Positions 51,637-59,816 of a stretch of DNA of 64,000 nt are shown piece after piece. The notes under the pieces are model-generated. The model was not told the DNA's origin, ran no database searches, and saw nothing but the letters and a program-made list of their open reading frames with translations. Both the position numbers and the translations under genes were made by a program. The stretch spans positions 62,001 to 126,000 of the forward strand of contig JAKSVU010000003.1 in the NCBI GenBank assembly GCA_024413465.1, given 5' to 3'. The number at the start of each line of letters is the position of its first letter. Positions within the stretch are counted from its first letter, which is position 1. Origin of the DNA: Alphaproteobacteria bacterium. GTDB taxonomy: Bacteria > Pseudomonadota > Alphaproteobacteria > CAAGCB01 > CAG-977.

Positions 51637-53531
51637 GTAAAATTAAAACGCCACACGTTCTCACTCGACATGCCCCTGGTGAAAAACCCAAGGATTTAAA
51701 AAAGACGTTAAAAAGGTTGGTTGGATACGTCTTAGAACGAAAATTTCATTTTGTACTTTTGTTATTAATTGTATGTATTGTTGGTAGTGCTGAATTAGCT
51801 ATCTTAGGATTGCAAAAACCGCTTATTAACGGGTGCATTTTACCATTGATGAAACAGAATCATCCAGATTTAACCCAATTTTATCACTATATTTATTGTA
51901 TGATTGGATTGATGCTTCTTGGGACGATTTTGGCTTGGATTCAAGCGAAAATACGAATACAGATAGTCAATCGAGTTTTTGAAAAAATCAGGAACGAGAT
52001 GTTTGCCAAATTTGAAAGATTACCAATAATTTTCTTTGATAAACATCAATACGGTGAAATTATGAGCTTGTTTACAAATGACGTTGATACGCTGTTAGCT
52101 CTTCACCTGTTTCCACGGTTTTGTATGGCTATATTGACGATAGTCATTATTTTTACAAGTATGATTGTTCTTTCTCCTGTTTTAACAGTATTCGTTTCCG
52201 TTGTTTTGTGTTTAATTTTTTTAATAATTAAGTTGATTATGAAGCAGTCTAGACGTTTTTATCAGCAACAACAAGAATCAATTGGGCACGTCAATGGATA
52301 TATTGAAGAAATTATTTCAGGGGCAAAAGTTGTCAAGGTTTTTTGTCGTGAGCCAGCTGTTGAAAAAGAATTTGATCAAAAAGTAGATACTTTATTTAAA
52401 GATGCGTCATCTGCAATTACTTGTTCAACCGTTTTAATGCCTTGTGTTGGAAATTTATCTTATTTTTTGATTATCTTAACGGGGATTGTTGGTGGATTTT
52501 TACTTTCCATTGGCAAAATGGATTTTGGCTCACTGGCTGTTTTTATTCAGTTTACAAGACTTTTAACTAGACCTATTGCAGAATTATCTACTCAATGTAA
52601 TGAAATGTTATCGGCTTTGGCTGGTTCAGAACGTATTTTTAAATTCTTGGATGAAACGGATGAAATTGATAATGGTTACGTTCGTTTGGTGAACGTTGAA
52701 AATGATAAATCGGGAAATATAGTTGAAACAGAGAAATTAACAAATCAATGGGCTTGGAAACATCCTCATCATGATGGAACAACTACTTATACAAAATTAT
52801 CTGGAAACGTTGTTTTTGAAAACGTCAATTTTGGGTATATTCCAGAAAAACAGGTTTTATTTGATTTTAATTTAGAAGCTCAAGCAGGAACAAAAGTCGC
52901 TTTTGTTGGTTCAACTGGTGCTGGTAAGACGACTATTACAAATTTGATTAATAAATTTTATTTACTGCATAGTGGTAAAATTAGGTATGATGGTATCAAT
53001 ATCAATAAAATTAAGCAGGCTGATCTTAGAAAATCGATGGCGATGGTTTTACAGGATACACATTTATTTACCGGTTCTGTGATGAATAATATCAAGTATG
53101 GTAATTTGAATGCAACTGATGATGATGTTATTCACGTGGCAAAAATGGCTTGTGCAGATGATTTTATTCAAAAATTACCAAAGGGATATGATACTGTTTT
53201 GACAGCAGACGGAGGAAATTTAAGTCAAGGACAACGACAGCTGTTGTCTATTGCAAGAGCAATGTTGGCAAATCCACCTGTTTTGATTTTAGATGAGGCT
53301 ACTTCCTGTGTTGATACCAGAACGGAAGCTTTGATTGAAAAAGCGATGAATAATTTGATGAAGGGACGGACTGTTTTTGTGATTGCACACCGATTGTCGA
53401 CTGTTCGAAATGCAGATAAAATTGTCGTGATAGAGCAAGGAAAAATTATTGAAACAGGAAATCATGATGAATTAATGGCTTTGAAAAATAAATACTATGA
53501 TTTATATACGGGTGCATATGAATTAAGTTAA
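51633..53531 (+). CDS. ABC exporter subunit with canonical ATPase motifs
   Basis: This 632-residue half-transporter is the partner of the gene before it. The membrane domain covers about 30-340 and the nucleotide-binding domain about 385-632. Walker A is GSTGAGKTT, Walker B LILDEATSCVD has the catalytic glutamate, and the H-loop is VIAHRLSTV. The signature is LSQGQ instead of LSGGQ, which fits the rule that the degenerate site of a heterodimer joins an unusual Walker B with an unusual signature. A short insertion at about 355-385 (HPHHDG) is present between the domains. Probable MsbA/MdlB-like lipid or drug exporter. Confidence 0.9.
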   Translation: MSKIKTPHVLTRHAPGEKPKDLKKTLKRLVGYVLERKFHFVLLLLIVCIVGSAELAILGLQKPLINGCILPLMKQNHPDLTQFYHYIYCMIGLMLLGTILAWIQAKIRIQIVNRVFEKIRNEMFAKFERLPIIFFDKHQYGEIMSLFTNDVDTLLALHLFPRFCMAILTIVIIFTSMIVLSPVLTVFVSVVLCLIFLIIKLIMKQSRRFYQQQQESIGHVNGYIEEIISGAKVVKVFCREPAVEKEFDQKVDTLFKDASSAITCSTVLMPCVGNLSYFLIILTGIVGGFLLSIGKMDFGSLAVFIQFTRLLTRPIAELSTQCNEMLSALAGSERIFKFLDETDEIDNGYVRLVNVENDKSGNIVETEKLTNQWAWKHPHHDGTTTYTKLSGNVVFENVNFGYIPEKQVLFDFNLEAQAGTKVAFVGSTGAGKTTITNLINKFYLLHSGKIRYDGININKIKQADLRKSMAMVLQDTHLFTGSVMNNIKYGNLNATDDDVIHVAKMACADDFIQKLPKGYDTVLTADGGNLSQGQRQLLSIARAMLANPPVLILDEATSCVDTRTEALIEKAMNNLMKGRTVFVIAHRLSTVRNADKIVVIEQGKIIETGNHDELMALKNKYYDLYTGAYELS

Positions 53532-53550
53532 GTTTTTGGGGAATAAAAAT

Positions 53551-54390
53551 ATGAAAAATAAGAACGTCATTGGAGCTTTATGGATGATTGCTTCCGTTGT
53601 GTTATTTCAAGCGATGTACACAACGGTTAAATATTGTGGTGTTCAGTTGTCAGCTATACAAATGACTTTCGTTCGGAGTTGGTTTCAAATGTTGATTTTA
53701 ATGCCGTTACTTTTTAAGTATGGCTTTCACATTATGAAAACAAAACAATACAAAAATTATACCTTTCGGTTGTTTTTTGGTGTTTCAAATATCGTTTCAA
53801 GTTTTTATGCTTTTTCAAAAATTCAAATGGCAACTGCAACAGCGTTATCATTTACAAGTCCGTTATTTAATATCATCATGGCTTATCTGATTTTACGAGA
53901 AAAAGCAGGTATCAATAAAACGGTAGCAACTTGTTTAGGTTTTGTCGGAACGCTAATTGTATTAAATCCAAGCGTTGGAATTTCTGTTCCTGAATTAAGT
54001 GCTTTGTTGGCTGCATTTACGTTGGCAGTGACCTATATTTACGTTCAAAAATTATCACATACAGAACATCCTGTTGCTATGTTGATGTATTTTGGTATAG
54101 CTTGCTTCGTTTTGACAATATATCCCGCAATCACTCATTGGACGCCAATGTCAGCTCAAACGTATTTCCACGTTTTTATGATTGCGTTGGAATCAACTGT
54201 AGCTCAGTATTGCGTTATTCAGGCATATAAAATTGCTAAAACGACTGTTGTTTCTCCTTTGAATTATCTGCAAATTCCTATTTCTGCATTGATAGGTTAT
54301 TTTATGTACCAGGAAACGATAGATATGCGTTTTGTGATAGGCGTATTGATTATTTTAATCACTAGCTTTTACGTCGTTCAGAAAAAGTAA
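53551..54390 (+). CDS. EamA/DMT-family transporter
   Basis: This 279-residue membrane protein has about ten hydrophobic helices in two repeated EamA halves (first about 5-140, second about 145-275). Typical motifs are FVRSWFQML in the first half, LSFTSPLFNIIMAYLIL before the middle and SPLNYLQIPISALIGYFMYQE in the second. DMT transporters carry amino acids or other small metabolites. I chose the AUG at 53551 with GGGGA before it; a TTG start at 53536 is possible. It lies 19 bp after the ABC exporter, so it may share its operon. Confidence 0.88.
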   Translation: MKNKNVIGALWMIASVVLFQAMYTTVKYCGVQLSAIQMTFVRSWFQMLILMPLLFKYGFHIMKTKQYKNYTFRLFFGVSNIVSSFYAFSKIQMATATALSFTSPLFNIIMAYLILREKAGINKTVATCLGFVGTLIVLNPSVGISVPELSALLAAFTLAVTYIYVQKLSHTEHPVAMLMYFGIACFVLTIYPAITHWTPMSAQTYFHVFMIALESTVAQYCVIQAYKIAKTTVVSPLNYLQIPISALIGYFMYQETIDMRFVIGVLIILITSFYVVQKK

Positions 54391-54469
54391 TTAAATTTCA
54401 AATGATGTTGTACGATTAATTAAATAAGCTACATAAAATAATCAGAATCATGACTCAATACTTTATAGA

Positions 54470-54937
54470 TTAGGCTGTGATGTCTGCAAAAGTTGCGTTG
54501 ATAAGGGATGCAAGTTTTTCTGGATTGACAGCTATTGTCACACCAACTTTCCCCCCACTAACGCAAAATTCATCAAACAAAATGGCTGTTTCATCGATGA
54601 CAGTCTGAAATTGTTTTTTCATACCGACAGGAGAACAGCCTCCATGAATATATCCTGTCGTTGGTAAAAGGGCTTTCAATGGAATCATATCAACTTTTTT
54701 GACACCCGCTGCTTTTGCTGCTTTTTTTAAATCTAAATCAGCATTTGCAGGAACGACAAAGACGTGATAATCGCGTGGAGATGATTGACAAACAAGTGTT
54801 TTAAATATTTGTTCTGGAGGACGATTTAAAAATTGAGCAACAGACAAAGCATCAACGCCTTTTGAAGAATCATATTCAAAAGCTTGATAATCAATTTTTG
54901 CAGATTCTAAAATCCGCATAACGTTTGTTTTATTCAT
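54470..54937 (-). CDS. ybaK: Cys-tRNA(Pro)/Cys-tRNA(Cys) deacylase YbaK/EbsC
   Basis: This 155-residue protein belongs to the YbaK/ProX-like editing domain. Evidence: FKTLVCQSSPRDYHVFVVPA, the conserved lysines in LDLKKAAKAAG, and the glycine-rich GYIHGGCSPVGMKK block that forms the active pocket, then a late SGGKVG. It hydrolyses cysteine wrongly attached to tRNA-Pro, acting in the cytoplasm. The length is typical. Its AUG overlaps the stop of the upstream gene by one base (TAATG), so it is co-transcribed with the metallopeptidase-like gene. Confidence 0.93.
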   Translation of the reverse strand: MNKTNVMRILESAKIDYQAFEYDSSKGVDALSVAQFLNRPPEQIFKTLVCQSSPRDYHVFVVPANADLDLKKAAKAAGVKKVDMIPLKALLPTTGYIHGGCSPVGMKKQFQTVIDETAILFDEFCVSGGKVGVTIAVNPEKLASLINATFADITA

Positions 54938-55857
54938 TATCTTTGAGCTTGTTTGTCTAACAATTTTGTTCTGATTGTCGTTTGTTTTTTAGGAGGAACA
55001 ATCGTTCCATCCGGTTTTTCTGTGTAAAAATTATCAGCTGATACAGTTGCATTTTTACTGAACAGCTTGAACATATTTCTGATGTTGAAACGTTCAATAG
55101 AAGCAGCTTGTTTAACTAAATCTTCTGGTAAAGTCGTTGCTTCTTTTGATTTGAAAAAGGCAGGTTCAATATAGTTAAAATCTGGGTACAAATCGACAGG
55201 TGATGGATTTTTTGTAAAAGCTTTTCTGTTGAATAAGCTCAAGGATGCTGATTCAACAACACGTTGATCATATTTATTGACGTAATCTTTATCCTTGTAC
55301 CAAGCTTTGAACGCTGAATTCTTAGCTAAATCCAAATTATCATTTTTTTTCATTGAAAATCTGTAAGCATTAAATATTTTGCTATGGGCTTCTTCAAAAG
55401 CAGAACTAGCATACAAAGCAGCACCCCCAATGGTTGGAATATAGTCTGGATTAGACCGACGATTTTGGATATATAACCCCATTTCATAGGCAACGGCAGC
55501 TTGAACAGCCATAGCATCAGCTTCCCCTGCACGTTCAATGGCAATATTTGAAAAAATAGTATTTTCAGTTTCGCGATTAAGGACTTGTTTTGAATGTTGA
55601 ATTTCATGAATCAAAGTTGTTGCTAAAACATGATCCGATACATCTTGGTTTAAGATAACTGTTTTCAAATTTGGAACGTACATTCCATTGAAATTTCCCA
55701 AAGAATCAAAGTTGATTTCAATGTTGTTTTTTTCAGCATCTTCGAGGACTTTTTTTCCTGTAGGAGACGTTGTTTTAATTAACTCTTTTAATTTTTCTAA
55801 ACGAACTGCATTTTCATCAGTTGTTTTTCCAAATTCTTGTTGAAGCAAACTTGCCAT
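54937..55857 (-). CDS. Putative zincin metallopeptidase
   Basis: This 306-residue protein has an HExxH motif in LATTLIHEIQHSKQVL (about residues 82-97) and a downstream glutamate-containing ERAGEADAMAV that could be the third zinc ligand region. The layout resembles the DUF6782 family of putative metallopeptidases. No signal peptide or membrane helix, so it acts in the cytoplasm or is secreted by another route. The C-terminal half is rich in aromatic and basic residues. It is translated together with ybaK. Substrate unknown. Confidence 0.65.
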   Translation of the reverse strand: MASLLQQEFGKTTDENAVRLEKLKELIKTTSPTGKKVLEDAEKNNIEINFDSLGNFNGMYVPNLKTVILNQDVSDHVLATTLIHEIQHSKQVLNRETENTIFSNIAIERAGEADAMAVQAAVAYEMGLYIQNRRSNPDYIPTIGGAALYASSAFEEAHSKIFNAYRFSMKKNDNLDLAKNSAFKAWYKDKDYVNKYDQRVVESASLSLFNRKAFTKNPSPVDLYPDFNYIEPAFFKSKEATTLPEDLVKQAASIERFNIRNMFKLFSKNATVSADNFYTEKPDGTIVPPKKQTTIRTKLLDKQAQR

Positions 55858-55920
55858 TCAATAATTCCCATTTAAGTGAGTCTTATCTACTCTAAAAACG
55901 TTTGATTTTCAAGACATTCT

Positions 55921-57204
55921 TTACTTTTTTGATATGCCTTCTTCTATCGCTTTGATTCTATTATACATTCCAGGATGATTATAATTCAGAAATTCAATAA
56001 CAGGATGAGGATTAACGTTAATTAATTCTTCGTTACTGATTGTTTTGAAGGTTGTAATCATTTCTGTTCCATAACCGTTTTTAATAGCTTCGCGGTCTGC
56101 TTCATATTCTTCCTGTCTGGAACGATAATTGTCAAACGTTGAGAATATGAAAAATAAAGGAATGACGATGTTTGAATATATAAGGAAATACAAGTAATAG
56201 TTATTTTTTGTTAAATCAAAAGAGGCATTTATCCAATGATTAATTGTAAATAAAACTTTTGGATCATGTAAAACGTAAGTGAATAAAACGACAATACCAG
56301 CAATCGTTGCCCAGACGATGTAGTTGAGCAAATTCTTTTTATGTTTTAAATGTCCAATTTCATGAGATAAGACTGCCAATAATTCGCGGTGAGAGTTTTC
56401 ATTCATAAAATTATCAGCAATACCGAATTCTTTGTAGAATAATAATTTCATCAAAAAAGCATTTTTCTTAACAGATTTTTTTGATTCATTATACACGTTA
56501 ATTGCTTTAATTTTCTTTTTTAATTTGCCCAATAAGTTCAAAATTTCCGTTTTCAATTCACCTTCTGGCATAGGGGTAAATTTATAAATCAAACGAATGG
56601 CAAATAAAGAAATAAACTGTAATAGAACGTAAATGACAAAGACGATTGATAAGATAATGATACAAATCTTGAGAGTTCCTTCCCAATCGACTGTAAAATG
56701 ATTTGTCCATTTAGGAATATTTTCGCCAAAATAAACGGTAAGCGCGAATAAACCACCAACAATAACGGTACCAAATATCAGTGAAATAACTTCATCTTTG
56801 ATAAATTCTTTTAAATCTTTTTTGTTTAATTCATATTTAGTTTCAAGAGTGAAAACATTGTAATAATCAAAAGGGACTTTAATGATAAAAGCTAAAATTG
56901 TTAGCAGAACGAAAGTCCATAAAGTTAAGGAATAAATTCCGTCACATTTTAATTCCATCATTTTGTAGAAGGGGGAATAGATAATCGCAATATCAATTCC
57001 CATGGATAAAATACTTTCAAAAAAATACAAATTTTTTTTGTCAGAGGAGTAGGCAATAAATTTGTTATATCTGTCAGTATCGTAGATATCTGCGACTTGT
57101 TTAGGTAAAGGTTTTTTACGTTGAATAGTCTCGATTTTTGCGAGAACACCATCATAAATCAATTTGATAGCAAGCATTATAACGAGAAATAAACATGCTG
57201 ACAT
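55921..57204 (-). CDS. M48-family membrane metallopeptidase (Ste24/CAAX protease-like)
   Basis: This 427-residue membrane protease has several helices (about 1-20, 60-110, 150-175, 190-215, 295-320 and 340-365) and the zinc motif HEIGH in ELLAVLSHEIGHLKHKK, with the third ligand in EYEADREAIKNGYG. Together with the FTLETKYELNKKD block near residue 130 this is typical of Ste24/CAAX prenyl protease 1-like M48A enzymes. In bacteria they probably take part in membrane-protein quality control. I chose the AUG at 57204 with AAGGA upstream; the frame extends to 57282 inside the SulP gene. It starts 12 bp after SulP. Confidence 0.88.
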   Translation of the reverse strand: MSACLFLVIMLAIKLIYDGVLAKIETIQRKKPLPKQVADIYDTDRYNKFIAYSSDKKNLYFFESILSMGIDIAIIYSPFYKMMELKCDGIYSLTLWTFVLLTILAFIIKVPFDYYNVFTLETKYELNKKDLKEFIKDEVISLIFGTVIVGGLFALTVYFGENIPKWTNHFTVDWEGTLKICIIILSIVFVIYVLLQFISLFAIRLIYKFTPMPEGELKTEILNLLGKLKKKIKAINVYNESKKSVKKNAFLMKLLFYKEFGIADNFMNENSHRELLAVLSHEIGHLKHKKNLLNYIVWATIAGIVVLFTYVLHDPKVLFTINHWINASFDLTKNNYYLYFLIYSNIVIPLFFIFSTFDNYRSRQEEYEADREAIKNGYGTEMITTFKTISNEELINVNPHPVIEFLNYNHPGMYNRIKAIEEGISKK

Positions 57205-57215
57205 TTTAAAAATCC

Positions 57216-58910
57216 TTATTCTTCTACACCAATAAATTCTTTTGCTAATGTTAAAGCTTGATTGAAACTTGGAGACCACCAAACATTTTTATTCAAGCGG
57301 TTTTTAACAATTTCGGTTTTCAATACTTTTCGTGGTTGAGAACGGTAGTTGCTGATAATGACGCGAGCATTGTTTTGACGGCTTTTCTTGATAAAATCCG
57401 TTAAAATGTTCACAGCCGTTGCATCCATCATTGGAACACCACCCATACGCAAAATAATGACTTTTGGTGGGTCTGGAATTGTATCAAAAAAGGCAGTTAA
57501 ACGAGATGCTGCTCCAAAGAAAAGCGGTCCATTAATATGGAATGCTGCCACACCTTCTGGTAGGTTGAAAGCCCAATCTTTTGCATTTAAACCTTCGTGA
57601 CCGCGTTCATCTGTGAGTTTTGCATCACTTTCAACAGCAAAGCTGATAGACATACGGTGCATGAAGATCAAGCAAGCCATAATAAATCCGACTTCGATTG
57701 CGGTGTTTAAATCTACAAATATGGTCAACAAGAATGTCACAATCATTGTAAGTCTATCTCCGTTTTGGGCAGACATTAATAAACGTATCCGGTCGAAACC
57801 ACTCATATTCCAAGAAACAATAACGAGTACTGCTGCCAAGCTGGCAAGTGGAATAAATGAAGCTAATTTTGACAAGAAAAGCATGAATAATAACATAACG
57901 ACAGCATGGATCATTCCTGCAAGTGAGGAATAAGCTCCAGATCTAATGTTAGTTGCTGTTCTAGCGATAGCTCCTGTTGCAGGAATACCACCAAAAATGA
58001 CAGACATGAAGTTGCCAATACCTTCGGCAACAAGTTCGCAGTTTGATAAAGAACGGTCACCTGTCATCCCATCTGCAACCACAGCTGAAAGAAGAGATTC
58101 AATACCTGCTAAGAAAGCAATGGTGAAAGCACTTGGAAGTAATTCAGAAATCATATTCCAAGACCAAGCAGGAAAAGATGGTTTTGGTAAGTTTGATGGA
58201 ATACCACCAAATTTTGTTCCAATAGTATCAACTGGTAAATTTAACCCTGCAACCATGACGGAACCAACAATAACACCAATCAAAAATAATGGCCAGTAGG
58301 GACGGAATTTACGGATGAGAACCATAATGAGTAAAGTGATCATTGCGACAATCGTTGAGGCGTGATCAAAGGATGATGCTGCTTTGAAATAAGCAACCCA
58401 TTTGTCAAAAAAATCTGCAGGAACAGAGGTCATTTGTAAACCAAAAAGATCTTTGATTTGACTTGAAAAAATAATCACAGCAATCCCTGCGGTAAAGCCT
58501 GTAACGACAGGATAAGGAATGTATTTAATCATTGAGCCAAGTTTGAAAAAACCAGCTACGATTAGAATAATTCCAGCCATCATTGTGGCAACAGCTAATC
58601 CATCATATCCATGTTGGTTGATAATGTTATAAATGACGACAACGAACGCACCTGTTGGACCTCCAACTTGGAAACGAGATCCCCCCATCAAAGAAATTAA
58701 AAATCCAGCAATAATGGCTGTAAATAGACCTTTATCTGGACCAACTCCTGAAGCAATAGCTAAAGCCATAGACAATGGCAAAGCAACGATGGCTACGGTA
58801 ATCCCTGCAACAACATCTTTTTTGAGACAGGATAACGTGTATTTATCTGAATGCAACGTTCTGAAAAATTTAGGAATAAAACTTTGAAAATATTCTAAAT
58901 ATTTAATCAC
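57216..58910 (-). CDS. SulP-family anion permease with STAS domain
   Basis: This 564-residue protein carries a SulP/SLC26 membrane domain (about 1-430) with the typical DVVAGITVAIVALPLSMALA early segment and LTAFFDT-containing STAS domain (about 450-555) that includes the conserved MMDATAVNILTD loop. SulP proteins transport sulfate, bicarbonate or dicarboxylates; the substrate cannot be told here. It is the first gene of a minus-strand unit with the M48 peptidase. Confidence 0.93.
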   Translation of the reverse strand: MIKYLEYFQSFIPKFFRTLHSDKYTLSCLKKDVVAGITVAIVALPLSMALAIASGVGPDKGLFTAIIAGFLISLMGGSRFQVGGPTGAFVVVIYNIINQHGYDGLAVATMMAGIILIVAGFFKLGSMIKYIPYPVVTGFTAGIAVIIFSSQIKDLFGLQMTSVPADFFDKWVAYFKAASSFDHASTIVAMITLLIMVLIRKFRPYWPLFLIGVIVGSVMVAGLNLPVDTIGTKFGGIPSNLPKPSFPAWSWNMISELLPSAFTIAFLAGIESLLSAVVADGMTGDRSLSNCELVAEGIGNFMSVIFGGIPATGAIARTATNIRSGAYSSLAGMIHAVVMLLFMLFLSKLASFIPLASLAAVLVIVSWNMSGFDRIRLLMSAQNGDRLTMIVTFLLTIFVDLNTAIEVGFIMACLIFMHRMSISFAVESDAKLTDERGHEGLNAKDWAFNLPEGVAAFHINGPLFFGAASRLTAFFDTIPDPPKVIILRMGGVPMMDATAVNILTDFIKKSRQNNARVIISNYRSQPRKVLKTEIVKNRLNKNVWWSPSFNQALTLAKEFIGVEE

Positions 58911-58988
58911 TTAAGTACCCTTTGGTTATTGTGTTGGGTCAGTATACATTTCTTTCATTAAAAAAAAGTGAATCAAAAGTTAAATTTA

Positions 58989-59017
58989 TTGATTTTTTTC
59001 GCAATTTTAGATAAAAT
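58989..59017 (+). promoter_or_regulatory. Promoter of the 59049-61801 operon
   Basis: TTGATT (58989-58994), a 17-bp spacer and TAAAAT (59012-59017) lie 31 bp before the AUG at 59049, with AAGGA as ribosome-binding site between. Confidence 0.65.
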
Positions 59018-59048
59018 TATCGCAAGTAAAGATAAGGATATTTTTAAT

Positions 59049-59816
59049 ATGGCTGAACAGGAATGTTTATTAACCTTATATTTGGATACACCAAAACCAA
59101 TGATGTTGCCGTTTCGTGATTTTGCGAAACATAATCAATTGGCATCTTGGGCATGTACTCAATCACTTGATCCAGTTGCTTTGACAGGGCATGCTTTTAT
59201 TGGCTTGTCAGATGAAACTGGAATTGAAAAACGTTTTGGTTATACGGGGCAAGATTTAAATCCCATCAAAATGATTAAAGGTAATCCAGGGGAAGTATGT
59301 GAAGAGGATGCAAGATCTCCTTACAATGAAGCAATCGTTTGGCGCATCAGTCATGATCAGTATGATAAAGCAATGGCTGAAATTCAACGCCAAAAAAAAG
59401 ATCCGGGAACTTATAAATTATTTGAGCGGAATTGTGCTACGTTTGCTACTGACGTTTTAAAAAGTGCTGAGGTGCCAGAAATCCCAGAAGACAAGTTTGC
59501 TTTAAGTCCACATGGGCTTGTTATGAAAAAACGCATTATGCAAGCAAAACGCCAATGGGAAATTTTGAAATTTAAAACTAAAAATATAATTCATGGTCTT
59601 TTCGGTGAAAAGAAAGTTCCAAACAAAGAATTATTAGATTCATTGCGTTCAAAACCTTGTCCAATTTCTTTGAATACGGCAATGAAAAAATTTAAATCTG
59701 AAGATAGACAAGTTTCGCATGAATTTTTCAGAAATCGTGGTGATGAATCAAAAATGGTTATGCCAACCTTACACCCCTTCGATATTATGAAATTAACAGA
59801 AAAGATGTCTAGATAG
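59049..59816 (+). CDS. Papain-like (permuted NlpC/P60-type) fold protein
   Basis: This 255-residue protein has GHAFIGLSDETG (about residues 50-61) and, about 75 residues later, ERNCATFATDVLKSA. The H-before-C order and the N-C-x-x-F/Y pattern fit permuted papain-like cysteine peptidases or acyltransferases. No signal peptide is visible. I chose the AUG at 59049 because a promoter and ribosome-binding site lie just upstream, whereas the longer frame starts inside the promoter region. It overlaps the next gene (TAGTG). Function unknown. Confidence 0.65.
   Translation: MAEQECLLTLYLDTPKPMMLPFRDFAKHNQLASWACTQSLDPVALTGHAFIGLSDETGIEKRFGYTGQDLNPIKMIKGNPGEVCEEDARSPYNEAIVWRISHDQYDKAMAEIQRQKKDPGTYKLFERNCATFATDVLKSAEVPEIPEDKFALSPHGLVMKKRIMQAKRQWEILKFKTKNIIHGLFGEKKVPNKELLDSLRSKPCPISLNTAMKKFKSEDRQVSHEFFRNRGDESKMVMPTLHPFDIMKLTEKMSR

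Noticed and set aside
57388-58887. Several plus-strand frames opposite the SulP permease
   Set aside because: They are antisense frames of a clear membrane transporter and lack ribosome-binding sites.
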